DNA of 64,000 nucleotides, from contig NZ_CP039250.1 of assembly GCF_004795895.1 (NCBI RefSeq), forward strand, positions 434,001 to 498,000, in the 5' to 3' direction. A program made the position numbers and the translations under genes. Below are positions 45,667 through 53,728 of this stretch, piece after piece (position 1 is the stretch's first letter; the number at the start of each line of letters is the position of its first letter). The notes beneath the pieces are model-generated. The model was not told the DNA's origin. It searched no databases and was given only the letters and a program-made list of their open reading frames with translations. The stretch comes from Sphingopyxis sp. PAMC25046 (GTDB lineage: Bacteria > Pseudomonadota > Alphaproteobacteria > Sphingomonadales > Sphingomonadaceae).

Positions 45667-46374
45667 TTATTCGGCGTCCGCCTCGCTGCCATCTTGCCGG
45701 CCCTTGAACCCTTGCGCGATAACATAGAGTTCGGGCGACCCCTTGCGGCTGGCGGGCGGCTTGGCGTGTTTTACCGTTGAAAAGTGTCGCTTTAGTAAAG
45801 TCAACAATTCGCGGTCGGCGCCGCCTGCGAACACTTTCGCGACGAACGTCCCGCCGGGCAGCAAATTTTGCACCGCGAAATCGGCAGCGGTTTCCGCAAG
45901 GCCGATCGTGCGCAGATGGTCGGTCTGCGGATGGCCGACGGTATTTGCCGCCATGTCCGAAATCACGAGGTCGGGGGCGCTGCCGAGCGCCTCGATCAGT
46001 GCATCGGGCGCCGCATCGTCCATGAAATCCATCTCGAGGATTTCGACCCCCTCGATCGGTTCGCAAGCAAGCAGGTCGATCCCCGCAACGCGCGCGCGCG
46101 GATTCGCCTTGCGCACAACCTGCGACCAGCCGCCCGGCGTGATGCCCAGATCGACGACCGCGCGCGATTTCTTGAGGAAACCGAATTTCTCGTCGAGCTC
46201 GATCAGCTTGTACGCGGCGCGCGAGCGATAGCCTTCGGCCTGCGCGCGGCGCACATAGGGGTCGTTCAATTGTCGTTGCAGCCAGCGCGTCGACGACACG
46301 CTGCGCTTCTTCGCGGTCTTGACCCGCACATGCAGTCCGCCGCGCCCGCCACCTTTGCCGCCGCTGCCGCTCAT
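45667..46374 (-). CDS. rlmE: 23S rRNA (uridine-2'-O)-methyltransferase RlmE/FtsJ
   Basis: A 235-aa SAM-dependent enzyme that methylates U2552 of 23S rRNA. A basic, Gly-rich N-terminus leads to RSRAAYKLIELDEKF (first Lys of the K-D-K-E set), the SAM motif DLGITPGGWSQV, DMAANTVGHPQTDH, VAKVF and the final ELYVIAQGF. The SAM loop has ITPGG where many RlmE proteins have AAPGG, a mild variation. The start is the ATG overlapping the ppx stop as ATGA. Confidence 0.95.
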   Translation of the reverse strand: MSGSGGKGGGRGGLHVRVKTAKKRSVSSTRWLQRQLNDPYVRRAQAEGYRSRAAYKLIELDEKFGFLKKSRAVVDLGITPGGWSQVVRKANPRARVAGIDLLACEPIEGVEILEMDFMDDAAPDALIEALGSAPDLVISDMAANTVGHPQTDHLRTIGLAETAADFAVQNLLPGGTFVAKVFAGGADRELLTLLKRHFSTVKHAKPPASRKGSPELYVIAQGFKGRQDGSEADAE

Positions 46375-47459
46375 TTGCGATACTCGCGGCGCGTGACCGG
46401 AATGTCGCGGCCCTGCATCGCCAGCGTGCGCAGGATGCCTTCGCGGATGCCGCGGTCGGCGACGCCGACGCGCGCGGCGGGCCACAGGTCGATGATGCTC
46501 TCGAGGATCGCGCAGCCCGCGACGACCAGGTCGGCGCGCTCGCGCCCGATGCACGCGATCTCGGCGCGGTCGGCGATGCTCGCGTCGGCAAGGCGGCGGC
46601 TGATGTCGCGCATCGCGTCGGCGGGCACGACGAGCCCGTCGACCGCACGCCGGTCGTAACGCGGCAGATCGAGGAAGACGCTGGCGAGCGTCGTCACCGT
46701 GCCGCTGGTGCCGAGCAGGCGCAGCGGCTCGCCGGCGAAGCGTTCGGCGCGCGCGGCAAAGGGGGCAAAGGCCTCGCGCGTCACTTGGCGCATATGCGCA
46801 TAGGCGGCCTGCCGGCCCGCAAGGCTGTCTTCGGGCAGCGGCGCGTGCTCGGTCAGCGACACGACGCCCCACGGCACGCTGATCCAGTCATGGATTTTGA
46901 CGTCATGCTCGGCGACCTCGACGTGCATCAGCTCGGTCGATCCGCCGCCGATGTCGAAGATCAGCGCCGGGCCCTCGCCGGGTTCCATCAGATTGTGGCA
47001 GCCGAGCACCGCAAGGCGCGCTTCCTCGGCGGCCGAGATGATGTCGAGAACGATTCCCGTCTCGCGCCGGACGCGCTCGGCCAGTTCCGCGCCGTTGCTC
47101 GCGCGGCGGCACGCCTCGGTCGCGACCGCGCGCGACAGCGAGACGTGGCGGCGGCGCAGCTTGTCGGCGCAGATCGCCAGCGCCGCGACGGTGCGGTCCA
47201 TCGCCGCGTCGCTGATCCGGCCGGTGCCGTGCAACCCTTCGCCCAGCCGCACGATGCGCGAAAAGGCGTCGATGACGACAAGCTCGCCGTCCTGCGGTCT
47301 CGCGATCAGCAATCTGCAATTGTTGGTGCCAAGGTCGATCGCGGCATAGCTGCGCGGGCGCGCGATCGGCACGGGGCGCTCGGCGCCGCCCGCTTTTCGT
47401 CCCTTACCCGCCGGACCGGGCCGCGGCGGTCGCCGCGATGGCGCTGCCATTTGCCGCAT
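46371..47459 (-). CDS. Ppx/GppA-family exopolyphosphatase/pppGpp phosphatase
   Basis: A 362-aa ASKHA-fold phosphatase acting on polyphosphate or pppGpp. Seen: AAIDLGTNNCRLLIA (phosphate 1 loop), EEARLAVLG, FDIGGGSTEL (phosphate 2 loop) and LGTSGTVTTLAS. The basic N-terminal 30 residues are extra. Starts at 47459 or 47450 are both possible. The predicted promoter -10 is so close to 47459 that the message may be leaderless. It is coupled to rlmE by a 4-base overlap. Which substrate is used cannot be told from sequence. Confidence 0.9.
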   Translation of the reverse strand: MRQMAAPSRRPPRPGPAGKGRKAGGAERPVPIARPRSYAAIDLGTNNCRLLIARPQDGELVVIDAFSRIVRLGEGLHGTGRISDAAMDRTVAALAICADKLRRRHVSLSRAVATEACRRASNGAELAERVRRETGIVLDIISAAEEARLAVLGCHNLMEPGEGPALIFDIGGGSTELMHVEVAEHDVKIHDWISVPWGVVSLTEHAPLPEDSLAGRQAAYAHMRQVTREAFAPFAARAERFAGEPLRLLGTSGTVTTLASVFLDLPRYDRRAVDGLVVPADAMRDISRRLADASIADRAEIACIGRERADLVVAGCAILESIIDLWPAARVGVADRGIREGILRTLAMQGRDIPVTRREYRK

Positions 47460-47463
47460 GGCT

Positions 47464-47493
47464 ATTGTACCTGTTCTACTCACGCGCCCGCAA
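47464..47493 (-). promoter_or_regulatory. Predicted promoter of the ppx-rlmE pair
   Basis: On the minus strand TTGCGG (47488-47493) and TACAAT (47464-47469) are spaced by 18 bases. The predicted first transcribed base is close to the ATG at 47459, leaving almost no leader. Confidence 0.4.
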
Positions 47494-47573
47494 AACCGCG
47501 AACGTGCACTTGGCGGCGAACCTAGGCTTCCGGCGCCCGCATGGCAAGGCCTCCGCCCGTAGGCGCCGTGCGC

Positions 47574-47607
47574 AAAGAAACCCCGCCCGGCGCGGGGCCG
47601 GACGGGG
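47574..47607 (-). terminator. Rho-independent terminator after the glycine-zipper gene
   Basis: On the minus strand an 11-bp GC-rich stem with one G-T wobble (47581-47591 with 47597-47607) and a 5-base loop is followed by TTTCTTT. It lies about 40 bases after the stop of the glycine-zipper gene. Confidence 0.75.
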
Positions 47608-47648
47608 TGAAAGGGGAGAGGAAAGTTGTTGGGGGTCGGGTCTGCCCC

Positions 47649-48050
47649 TTAACGGCAGCCGTCATTCCCCTTGTCGATCGCGCGGCCGGCGAGGGCGCCG
47701 ACGGCGCCGCCGATGATCGTGCCGACCGTCTTGTCGCCGCGGCCCGCGATTTCATGGCCGGCAAGGCCACCCGCGATCGCGCCGATCACGGTCCCGCCGG
47801 TGCCGTTGTCGCACTGGCGATAGTTGCGGCGGTCGCCACGGTAATAGCGGCGATCATTGCGGTAGTCGCGGCGATCGTAACGGCGATAGTCGCGGCGGTC
47901 ATAGCGACGGTCGTCGCGATCATAGCCGCTGTAATAGCTCGAATAGCCGCCCTGGTCATAATAACCGTTCTGCGCCGCGGCGGGCGTTGCCAGGCCCAGC
48001 GTCGCGGTGGACATCAGGGCGGCGATCGAGAGAGTCACCATTTTTTTCAT
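47649..48050 (-). CDS. Glycine-zipper 2TM-domain exported protein
   Basis: A 133-aa exported protein. The signal peptide is MKKMVTLSIAALM to about PAAAQ. A Tyr/Arg/Asp-rich middle (repeated DRRDYRRYD-type units) is followed by a C-terminal glycine-zipper pair (VIGAIAGGLAGHEIA and IIGGAVGALAGRAI) as in 17-kDa surface-antigen relatives. It probably sits in the envelope. The ATG at 48050 has AGGAG upstream; the frame continues to 48143, but that part lacks a signal peptide. A strong terminator follows. Precise function unknown. Confidence 0.85.
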   Translation of the reverse strand: MKKMVTLSIAALMSTATLGLATPAAAQNGYYDQGGYSSYYSGYDRDDRRYDRRDYRRYDRRDYRNDRRYYRGDRRNYRQCDNGTGGTVIGAIAGGLAGHEIAGRGDKTVGTIIGGAVGALAGRAIDKGNDGCR

Positions 48051-48214
48051 CGTATTTCTCCTTCTTTCGTCACTTGGCCCTTCGGGGCTGTGGTCGATGA
48101 TGCTGTTTTGCCCGATTCGCATTGAGTGAAGCCTGAACATCATTGTTGGCTGCCGTTCAGCTTCGCGCGCCGAAACGCTTTCCTTTCGCTTGGCGGCACC
48201 CTAACCCCGCCGCG

Positions 48215-49204
48215 ATGCGCCGCCTCCTCACCGCCGCCCTGATCTTCGCTGCGCTCGGGCCGATGCCCGGAACCGTGATGCGTGCCCCGGAACCGGACCT
48301 GACCGAAAGCGCCGCCGCGCGACCGCTCGCGTTCGCGCCGGAGGCGGCGGGCACGCTGCGCTTCGTGCGCGGCTGGCACCTCGTCAGTCCGCATAGCCGC
48401 TTCGGCGGCTTCTCGGCACTCGCGCGGGAGGCGGGGGCGGACCGTTTTCAACTCGTCGGCGACAATGGCTATTGGACGCGCCTGGCGCTCGATTCGCGGG
48501 GAGCGGTCTCTGATGTCCGGATCCGGCCGTTGCCGACTCCCGACGGGCGCCCGGCCCGCAAGTCGATGGCCGATGCCGAGGCGATGTTCGTCGATCGCGC
48601 GAGCGGCAAGAGCTGGATCGCGCTCGAGGGGATCAACGAAATCTGGCGGCTCGACGCCGACCTCGCGGCGATCGAGGCGCGCCGCAAGCTGCCCCGGCCG
48701 CGCTGGCCGGGAAACCTCGGCCCCGAAGCGATGGTGCGCCTTGGCGACGGACGCACGGTCGTCTTTTCGGAAGAAGCGCGCCGACGCGAGGGGCTGCTCT
48801 ATAGCGGCGATCCGGCCGCGCCCGGCCCGCCGCCGCTCCGCTTCTTCTACGATTCGGATGGCCGCGGTCCCGTCAGCGACGCCGCGCCGCTGCCCGACGG
48901 GCGCATCCTGCTCGTCCACCGGCGGCTCGGCTTCGATCCGGTGTTCACGACGATCCTGTCGATCGCCGATCCCGCCGACATCAAGGCGGATGCGGTCGTG
49001 CGATCGCGGACGATCGGCCGCGTTCCCCCGCGGCTTGCCGAAAATTACGAGGGCGCGGCGGTATCGGTCGAAGGCGGGCGCACCTTCCTCTGGCTCGTCG
49101 CCGACAATAATTTCAACGTCTGGCAACGCAGCCTGCTGCTGCAATTCGAGCTGGTCGATTTGCCGCCCAAAAAAACGCCGGACAGCAAAAAGGCGGCGCC
49201 GTAA
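48215..49204 (+). CDS. Esterase-like activity of phytase family protein
   Basis: A 329-aa exported protein with a signal peptide (MRRLLTAALIFAALG). Beta-propeller-like repeats and the end region ENYEGAAVSVEGG with LWLVADNNFNVWQRSLL are typical of the phytase-like esterase domain (PF13449 type). Predicted role: periplasmic phosphoesterase or esterase, substrate unknown. The frame is open to 48143, but the ATG at 48215 gives the signal peptide. It is divergent from the glycine-zipper gene, with about 165 bases between. Confidence 0.8.
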   Translation: MRRLLTAALIFAALGPMPGTVMRAPEPDLTESAAARPLAFAPEAAGTLRFVRGWHLVSPHSRFGGFSALAREAGADRFQLVGDNGYWTRLALDSRGAVSDVRIRPLPTPDGRPARKSMADAEAMFVDRASGKSWIALEGINEIWRLDADLAAIEARRKLPRPRWPGNLGPEAMVRLGDGRTVVFSEEARRREGLLYSGDPAAPGPPPLRFFYDSDGRGPVSDAAPLPDGRILLVHRRLGFDPVFTTILSIADPADIKADAVVRSRTIGRVPPRLAENYEGAAVSVEGGRTFLWLVADNNFNVWQRSLLLQFELVDLPPKKTPDSKKAAP

Positions 49205-49216
49205 CCGGGCCGCCTT
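49190..49216. terminator. Hairpin at the end of the phytase-like gene
   Basis: An 8-bp perfect stem, AAGGCGGC (49190-49197) with GCCGCCTT (49209-49216), surrounds the stop codon. It has A-rich flanks on the left, so it would give a U-tract for the minus-strand rpmB transcript. It may serve both convergent genes. Confidence 0.45.
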
Positions 49217-49242
49217 CTGCGTTTCGAGAGACGCTTGGAAGC

Positions 49243-49536
49243 TTAAGCGGCCTTTTCGGCCAGCTTCTTCGTCACTTCCTTCTTCAGCTTGCGGGCGTTC
49301 GCCGACAGCTGGTCGTCGCCGGCCTTGAGCAGCCAGTTGTCGAGGCCGCCATTATGCTCGACCGAACGCAGGCCGTGGGTCGACACGCGCAGCTTCACAC
49401 CCTTGCCGAGCGCGTCCGACAGCAGCGTCACATTCTGCAGGTTGGGCAGGAAGGTGCGCTTGGTCTTGTTGTTGGCGTGGCTGACATTGTGGCCAACCTG
49501 GCGGCCCTTGCCGGTCAGTTCGCAGATGCGCGACAT
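49243..49536 (-). CDS. rpmB: 50S ribosomal protein bL28
   Basis: A 97-aa ribosomal protein. The start [27 protein letters not shown] (quoted only in part elsewhere) is the classic L28 N-terminus, with the [10 protein letters not shown] core and a Lys/Ala-rich end. The ATG at 49536 is the family start; the longer frame to 49671 is leader. It is monocistronic here and convergent with the phytase-like gene. Confidence 0.97.
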   Translation of the reverse strand: MSRICELTGKGRQVGHNVSHANNKTKRTFLPNLQNVTLLSDALGKGVKLRVSTHGLRSVEHNGGLDNWLLKAGDDQLSANARKLKKEVTKKLAEKAA

Positions 49537-49688
49537 CGTCTTCGTCCTTGTCCAATAAACTGGGTCAAAAATTTCGGATCGGCGTCCGGACACTTCCCGT
49601 AAAACGGGGAGCACAAGACCGGAGTGAGCCGGGAAAGGCGCGCGCTTATCGGCTTGCGGGAGATTCGTCAAGCGAATAGGGCGCTTTT

Positions 49689-50144
49689 ATGCCCGCGTTT
49701 CCGCTCCCCGAACCGATGCGCCGTGCGCTCGATCTCGCGCGTATCGCCGCCGAATGGGGCGAAGTGCCCGTCGGCGCGGTGGTCGTCAAGGACGGCGCGA
49801 TCGTCGCCGAGGGCCACAACCGTCCGCGCGAATCGCACGACCCGACCGCGCACGCCGAAATCGTCGCGATTCGCACGGCGGCGGCGAAACTCGGCAACGA
49901 ACGCCTCGACGGCTGCGACCTCTATGTCACGCTCGAACCCTGCGCGATGTGCGCGGGCGCGATCGCCCACGCGCGCCTCGCGCGCCTCTATTACGGCGCC
50001 GACGATCCGAAGGGCGGCGCGGTCGTCCACGGCCCGCGCACCTTCGCGCAGCCGACGATCCACCACCGGCCGGAGATTTACGACGGCATCGGCGAAGCCG
50101 AAGCCGCGGCGCTGCTCAGGGATTTCTTCGCGGCGCGGCGGTAG
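49689..50144 (+). CDS. tadA: tRNA adenosine(34) deaminase TadA
   Basis: A 151-aa zinc deaminase making inosine at the wobble position of tRNA-Arg(ACG). The zinc and catalytic motifs are intact: TAHAEIVAI (His, catalytic Glu) and LEPCAMCAGAI (two Cys). VPVGAVVV and the RLYYGADDPKGGAV run are typical. Length is normal for the family. It is divergent from rpmB. Confidence 0.95.
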   Translation: MPAFPLPEPMRRALDLARIAAEWGEVPVGAVVVKDGAIVAEGHNRPRESHDPTAHAEIVAIRTAAAKLGNERLDGCDLYVTLEPCAMCAGAIAHARLARLYYGADDPKGGAVVHGPRTFAQPTIHHRPEIYDGIGEAEAAALLRDFFAARR

Positions 50145-50197
50145 CGACGACGGCGGCGGCTTCGGGTGGAGAACTGTCGTTGCTCTCCTCCACTTCC

Positions 50198-50222
50198 GTC
50201 ATCCCGGGCTTGACCCGGGACC
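50198..50222 (+). repeat. Left copy of an inverted repeat flanking the GIY-YIG gene
   Basis: The core CCCGGGCTTGACCCGGG is nearly identical, in reverse, to the copy at about 50566-50591. The inner flanks (toward GCCTT) also match. The stop codon and last residues (GPGSSPG) of the GIY-YIG gene are encoded in this copy. Confidence 0.75.
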
Positions 50223-50543
50223 CGCCTTCCTTCTTGCCAAGGGCAAAGGTTCGAACCCGAAATCCTCGGCGAGATCGCGCCATGTCGGGTTCATCGCGTT
50301 GATCAGTTCGTATTTCCATGCACGCAGCCACCGCTTGATGCGTTTCTCTCGAAGGATTGCCGTATCCATCATCTCGTGGCGTTCGAACCAGACGAGGCGC
50401 TTGATTCCATAGTCCTTCGTGTAGCCGCCGAATGTCCCTTCACGATGTTGATGGATCCGCTGGACAAGGTTCGAGGTGACCCCGGTGTAGAATGTCCCAT
50501 GCGACGAACGCGCAAGAATATAGACGCAGGGATAACGTTCCAT
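50199..50543 (-). CDS. GIY-YIG nuclease family protein
   Basis: A 114-aa small nuclease-domain protein. It has the GIY-YIG start in the form YPCVYILARSSHGTFYTGVT, the catalytic Arg (LVQRIHQHR), the YTKDYGIKRLVWFE strand and the glutamate in ILREKRIKRW. Many alphaproteobacteria carry such genes scattered in the genome. Here the gene lies between two inverted copies of a palindromic repeat, and its C-terminus (GPGSSPG) is encoded by the repeat itself. Biological role unknown; it could be a repeat-associated mobile nuclease. Confidence 0.88.
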   Translation of the reverse strand: MERYPCVYILARSSHGTFYTGVTSNLVQRIHQHREGTFGGYTKDYGIKRLVWFERHEMMDTAILREKRIKRWLRAWKYELINAMNPTWRDLAEDFGFEPLPLARRKAGPGSSPG

Positions 50544-50565
50544 AGCGCCAGAAAAGACAAGGCAG

Positions 50566-50591
50566 GCCCCGGGTCAAGCCCGGGGTGACGA
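50566..50591 (-). repeat. Right copy of the inverted repeat flanking the GIY-YIG gene
   Basis: The reverse complement reads CCCCGGGCTTGACCCGGGGC and matches the copy at 50198-50222 apart from one or two changes. On the plus strand it too would encode GPGSSPG then stop in one frame. Confidence 0.75.
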
Positions 50592-50642
50592 GAAGTGCAA
50601 CGTCCGCAACTGTCCGCAAGCTGCCGCATCACACCAAGCAAC

Positions 50643-51347
50643 TCACCCGCCCAGCATCGCCTCCACCCACGCCGGGACCAGCGCCGTCGCCGGGCCGTGC
50701 CGCGCCTCGTCGAACCAGTGGCTGCCCTGGCTCGGCTCCATATTGAGCTCGAGCGTCCGCGCCCCCGCCGCCCTTGCCTCGCGCACGAAACCCGCGGCGG
50801 GATAGACCGCGCCCGAGGTGCCGATCGACACGAACAGGTCGGCGCGATTGAGCGCGTGATAGATTTCGTCCATCCGGTATGGCATCTCGCCGAACCAGAC
50901 GATGTCGGGGCGAAGGCTGCCCGCGGCGCCGCACGCGGGGCAGCCGGGGCGGTCCAGCAGCGGCCCCGTCCACGGGCTGCGCACGTCGCACCCGGTGCAC
51001 CAGGCGTTCAGATGCTCGCCGTGCATGTGGAGTAGCCGCTTCGCCCCCGCGCGTTCGTGCAGATCGTCGACATTCTGCGTGACGATCAGGAGTTCGCCCG
51101 GCCATTCGGCGTCGAGCCGCGCCAGCGCCCGGTGCGCCGCATTGGGCTCCTTGGTCTGGATCGCCTCGCGCCGCATGTCGTAGAATCGCAGCACCAGGTC
51201 GGGGTCGCGCGCAAAGGCTTCAGGAGTCGCGACATCCTCGACGCGGTGCCGTTCCCACAATCCGCCGGCGTCGCGAAACGTGTCGATGCCGCTTTCGGCG
51301 GACACGCCCGCGCCGGTCAGGATGACGATATTCTGGATAGGGTCCAT
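50643..51347 (-). CDS. cobB: Sir2-family NAD-dependent protein deacylase
   Basis: A 234-aa sirtuin removing acyl groups from protein lysines with NAD. Motifs: LTGAGVSAESGIDTFRDAGG, TQNVDDLHERAG and the catalytic His in LHMHGEH. The zinc cysteines are two pairs (CTGC and CPAC). IGTSGAVYPAA binds NAD. Ala-Tyr/Arg residues of the desuccinylase type (YDMRREAI: Tyr, Arg) suggest a CobB-like class III enzyme. Despite its name it is not part of the B12 operon. Confidence 0.93.
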   Translation of the reverse strand: MDPIQNIVILTGAGVSAESGIDTFRDAGGLWERHRVEDVATPEAFARDPDLVLRFYDMRREAIQTKEPNAAHRALARLDAEWPGELLIVTQNVDDLHERAGAKRLLHMHGEHLNAWCTGCDVRSPWTGPLLDRPGCPACGAAGSLRPDIVWFGEMPYRMDEIYHALNRADLFVSIGTSGAVYPAAGFVREARAAGARTLELNMEPSQGSHWFDEARHGPATALVPAWVEAMLGG

Positions 51348-51360
51348 ACGCCCTCTCTAT

Positions 51361-51441
51361 CCGCTCGTGTCGAGCGAAGTCGAGACACCCGTCGAAATGG
51401 CGCGCGGCGAGGGGCATCTCGACTTCGCTCGATGCGAACGG
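51361..51441. repeat. Inverted intergenic repeat pair between sirtuin and dapB
   Basis: Two 25-base arms, 51361-51385 and 51417-51441, are reverse complements with about three mismatches. Each contains TCGACTTCGCTCGA or its reverse. The type resembles dispersed palindromic elements of alphaproteobacteria. Confidence 0.7.
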
Positions 51442-51475
51442 CTAAGGGGGGGAAGCGAAGGATAGGGGACGCAAC

Positions 51476-52201
51476 ATGACCAGCATCGGCATTATCGGCA
51501 GCGAAGGGCGGATGGGCGTCGCGCTCGCCGCCGCGATCTCCGAGGCGGGGCAGCGCAGCTGCGGCGTCGACAGGGGCGGCAATGTCGCGAAGCTCGCAGC
51601 GGGGGCGGACGTTCTCGTCGATTTCTCCTCGCCCGCCGCGCTCGAAGCGACGCTCGACGCCTGCGTCGCGGCAAAGAAGCCGATCGTCGTCGGGACGACG
51701 GGGCTCGAAGAGCGCCACCATTATCTGATCGACGATGCGGCGAGGGACATCGCCGTGCTCCAGACCGGCAACACTTCGCTCGGCGTCACCCTGCTCGCGC
51801 ATCTGGTGCGCGAGGCGGCGGCGCGGCTCGACCGCGAATATGATATCGAGATCGTCGAGATGCACCACCGGAACAAGGTCGACGCGCCGAGCGGCACCGC
51901 GCTGCTGCTGGGGCAGGCGGCGGCCGAGGGGCGTGGGATCAGCCTTGCGACCTGCTCCGAACGCGGCCGCGACGGCCTCACCGGCGCGCGCGGGCATGGC
52001 AAGATCGGCTTCGCGAGCCTGCGCGGCGGCACCGTCGCGGGCGACCATGACGTGATTTTCGCGGGGCCCGAGGAAATGATCACGCTGTCGCATCGCGCCG
52101 AAAACCGCATGATCTTCGCGCGCGGCGCGGTGCGCGCGGCGCTGTGGCTGATCCGCCAGAAACCCGGCCGCTACACGATGCCGCAGGTGCTGGGGCTATG
52201 A
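51476..52201 (+). CDS. dapB: 4-hydroxy-tetrahydrodipicolinate reductase DapB
   Basis: A 241-aa enzyme of lysine/diaminopimelate synthesis. The N-terminal Rossmann motif is SIGIIGSEGRMG. Also present are VLVDFSSPAA and VVGTTGL, the catalytic MHHRNKVDAPSGTAL (His-His, Lys) and a C-terminal SHRAENRMIFARGAVRAALW helix (quoted across two elements). It is slightly shorter than the Escherichia coli form. The stop overlaps the mrr gene start. Confidence 0.96.
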   Translation: MTSIGIIGSEGRMGVALAAAISEAGQRSCGVDRGGNVAKLAAGADVLVDFSSPAALEATLDACVAAKKPIVVGTTGLEERHHYLIDDAARDIAVLQTGNTSLGVTLLAHLVREAAARLDREYDIEIVEMHHRNKVDAPSGTALLLGQAAAEGRGISLATCSERGRDGLTGARGHGKIGFASLRGGTVAGDHDVIFAGPEEMITLSHRAENRMIFARGAVRAALWLIRQKPGRYTMPQVLGL

Positions 52202-52876
52202 TGAAAATGGAGAGGCGATTCCAGATTGAGGTCGACGGTTTGCCGGATTTGCCGGGGATGATGCTGGTCACCGTCGAGGCGCTGAGGGATTTGGGTGGAT
52301 CAGCTACGATTCAAGAGCTTGATGAACGGGTCATCGAATTGGAAGGGGTGTCCGAGGAAGAACAATCATTCTCCATGCCGCGTGACGAAAATCGCCCAAG
52401 AGTGAACTACTACCTCGCTTGGGCAAGGACCTATTTGAAACGGGGCGGCGCGTTAGAGAACTCTGCGAGAGCGGTTTGGGCGCTGACCGAAGCAGGATCG
52501 ACTATTTCCTCGATCGAGGAAACGCGCGCAATCTATGAACTCGTAACTTTAGAAGAGCGAGCCCGCGCCAAAGCCAAGCGCAGCGCGGCTAAGTTGGCCG
52601 GTGTTGAGGCTGTAGAGGCTCCGGAGTCAGAGCCAGACAACGCAGAAGATTGGAAATCTCAGCTTCTGGCAGTGCTTGTTTCCATGGCACCCGATGCGTT
52701 TGAGCGACTCTCGCAACGCTTACTTCGCGAGGCTGGATTTACGAAGGTCGAAGTCAGAGGGAAATCAGGAGATGGCGGTATAGACGGTCTTGGAGTGTTG
52801 CGAGTGAATCTTGTTTCATTCCAAGTTTATTTCCAATGCAAACGATGGAAAGGCAGCGTCGGATCAAAGGAGATTA

Positions 52877-53725
52877 GGCCGTGTTGACAAAAGGGATTCC
52901 CAAATCCTCCTCCTTCTGATTCAAGACTGCTTTTTGAGGATCAGTCATGGGTCGCGGGGATTTGTCGGATGCGGAGTGGGACCTGATTGGGCCGCTGCTG
53001 CCGCCTGAACGTGGTCGCTGGGCGCGGCCGTCGGGCGATAATCGTCGCTTTCTCAACGGCATGCTTCACGTGCTGCGGGTCGGCTGCCCTTGGCGCGACA
53101 TGCACGAGCGCTACGGCAAGTGGAACTCGGTCTATGTCCGCTTCCGGCGCTGGGCCGAACAGGGTGTCTGGGATGCCCTGCTGCAAACGCTGGTCGATCT
53201 GGGTCTGACCGACGACTGGCAACATATGATCGACAGCACCAGCGTTCGCGGCCATGTTTCGGCAGCGGGCGGAAAAGGGGGGCTTGTGCGAACGCTCTTG
53301 GTCGATCACGCGGCGGCTTTACGAGCAAAATCCACGCCCGCTGCGACAATCAAGGACTGCCTGTCGGCTTCATCCTGACCGGCGGCGAGGCTTCTGATTA
53401 CACCGCTGCCGAACCGCTGATGGCGATCCCCGTCGCCACACCCAAGGCGCTGCTCGCGGACAAGGGCTATGATGGTGATCGCTTCCGGGAAAGCCTGCTG
53501 ACCCGGGGCATCCTGCCGATCATCCCGCCCCGCTCGAACCGCAAGGTGCCAGAGCATCCCGACTATCGCCGTTACAAGGACCGCAACCGCGTCGAGCGCA
53601 TGTTCGGAAAGCTCAAACAGCAACGACGCATCGCCACTCGATATGACAAAACCCTTCTCTCGTTCGAGAGCTTCCTAAACCTCGCCGCCACGCGGCTATG
53701 GCTGAAGTCTTTTGTCAACGCGGCC
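52877..53725 (+). mobile_element. IS5-family (IS427-like) insertion sequence, 849 bp
   Basis: The ends are near-perfect 17-base inverted repeats: GGCCGTGTTGACAAAAG at left and the reverse complement of GGCCGCGTTGACAAAAG at right. The target duplication is the dinucleotide TA (52875-52876 and 53726-53727). It carries two overlapping transposase frames joined by a -1 shift. Size, TA duplication and two-frame layout fit the IS427 subgroup. Confidence 0.9.
52947..53378 (+). CDS. IS5-family transposase, OrfA (unshifted product)
   Basis: A 143-aa product with the IS5-type N-terminal domain (LSDAEWDLIGPLLPP, GCPWRDMHERYGKW) and the first catalytic Asp in HMIDSTSVRGH. Translation in this frame ends at 53378. 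A slippery A4G6 run at 53273-53282 allows a -1 shift into the OrfB frame, so this product is probably the regulator or non-shifted form. Confidence 0.85.
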   Translation: MGRGDLSDAEWDLIGPLLPPERGRWARPSGDNRRFLNGMLHVLRVGCPWRDMHERYGKWNSVYVRFRRWAEQGVWDALLQTLVDLGLTDDWQHMIDSTSVRGHVSAAGGKGGLVRTLLVDHAAALRAKSTPAATIKDCLSASS

Positions 53726-53728
53726 TAG
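52947..53728 (+). CDS. IS5-family transposase, OrfAB fusion by -1 frameshift
   Basis: After the A4G6 slip site the -1 frame continues with GRSRGGFTSKIHA, the second catalytic Asp (LLADKGYDGD) and the Glu region (NRVERMFGKLKQQRR), completing the DDE triad. The TAG stop at 53726-53728 is not in the IS: its TA is the target duplication and its G is host DNA. The shifted protein is about 260 aa. The frameshift is inferred from the frames and the slippery run. Confidence 0.8.

Noticed and set aside
45667..46374. RlmE inactivated by the altered SAM loop (ITPGG)
   Set aside because: The change is conservative and the catalytic Lys, Asp, Lys and Glu regions are all present.
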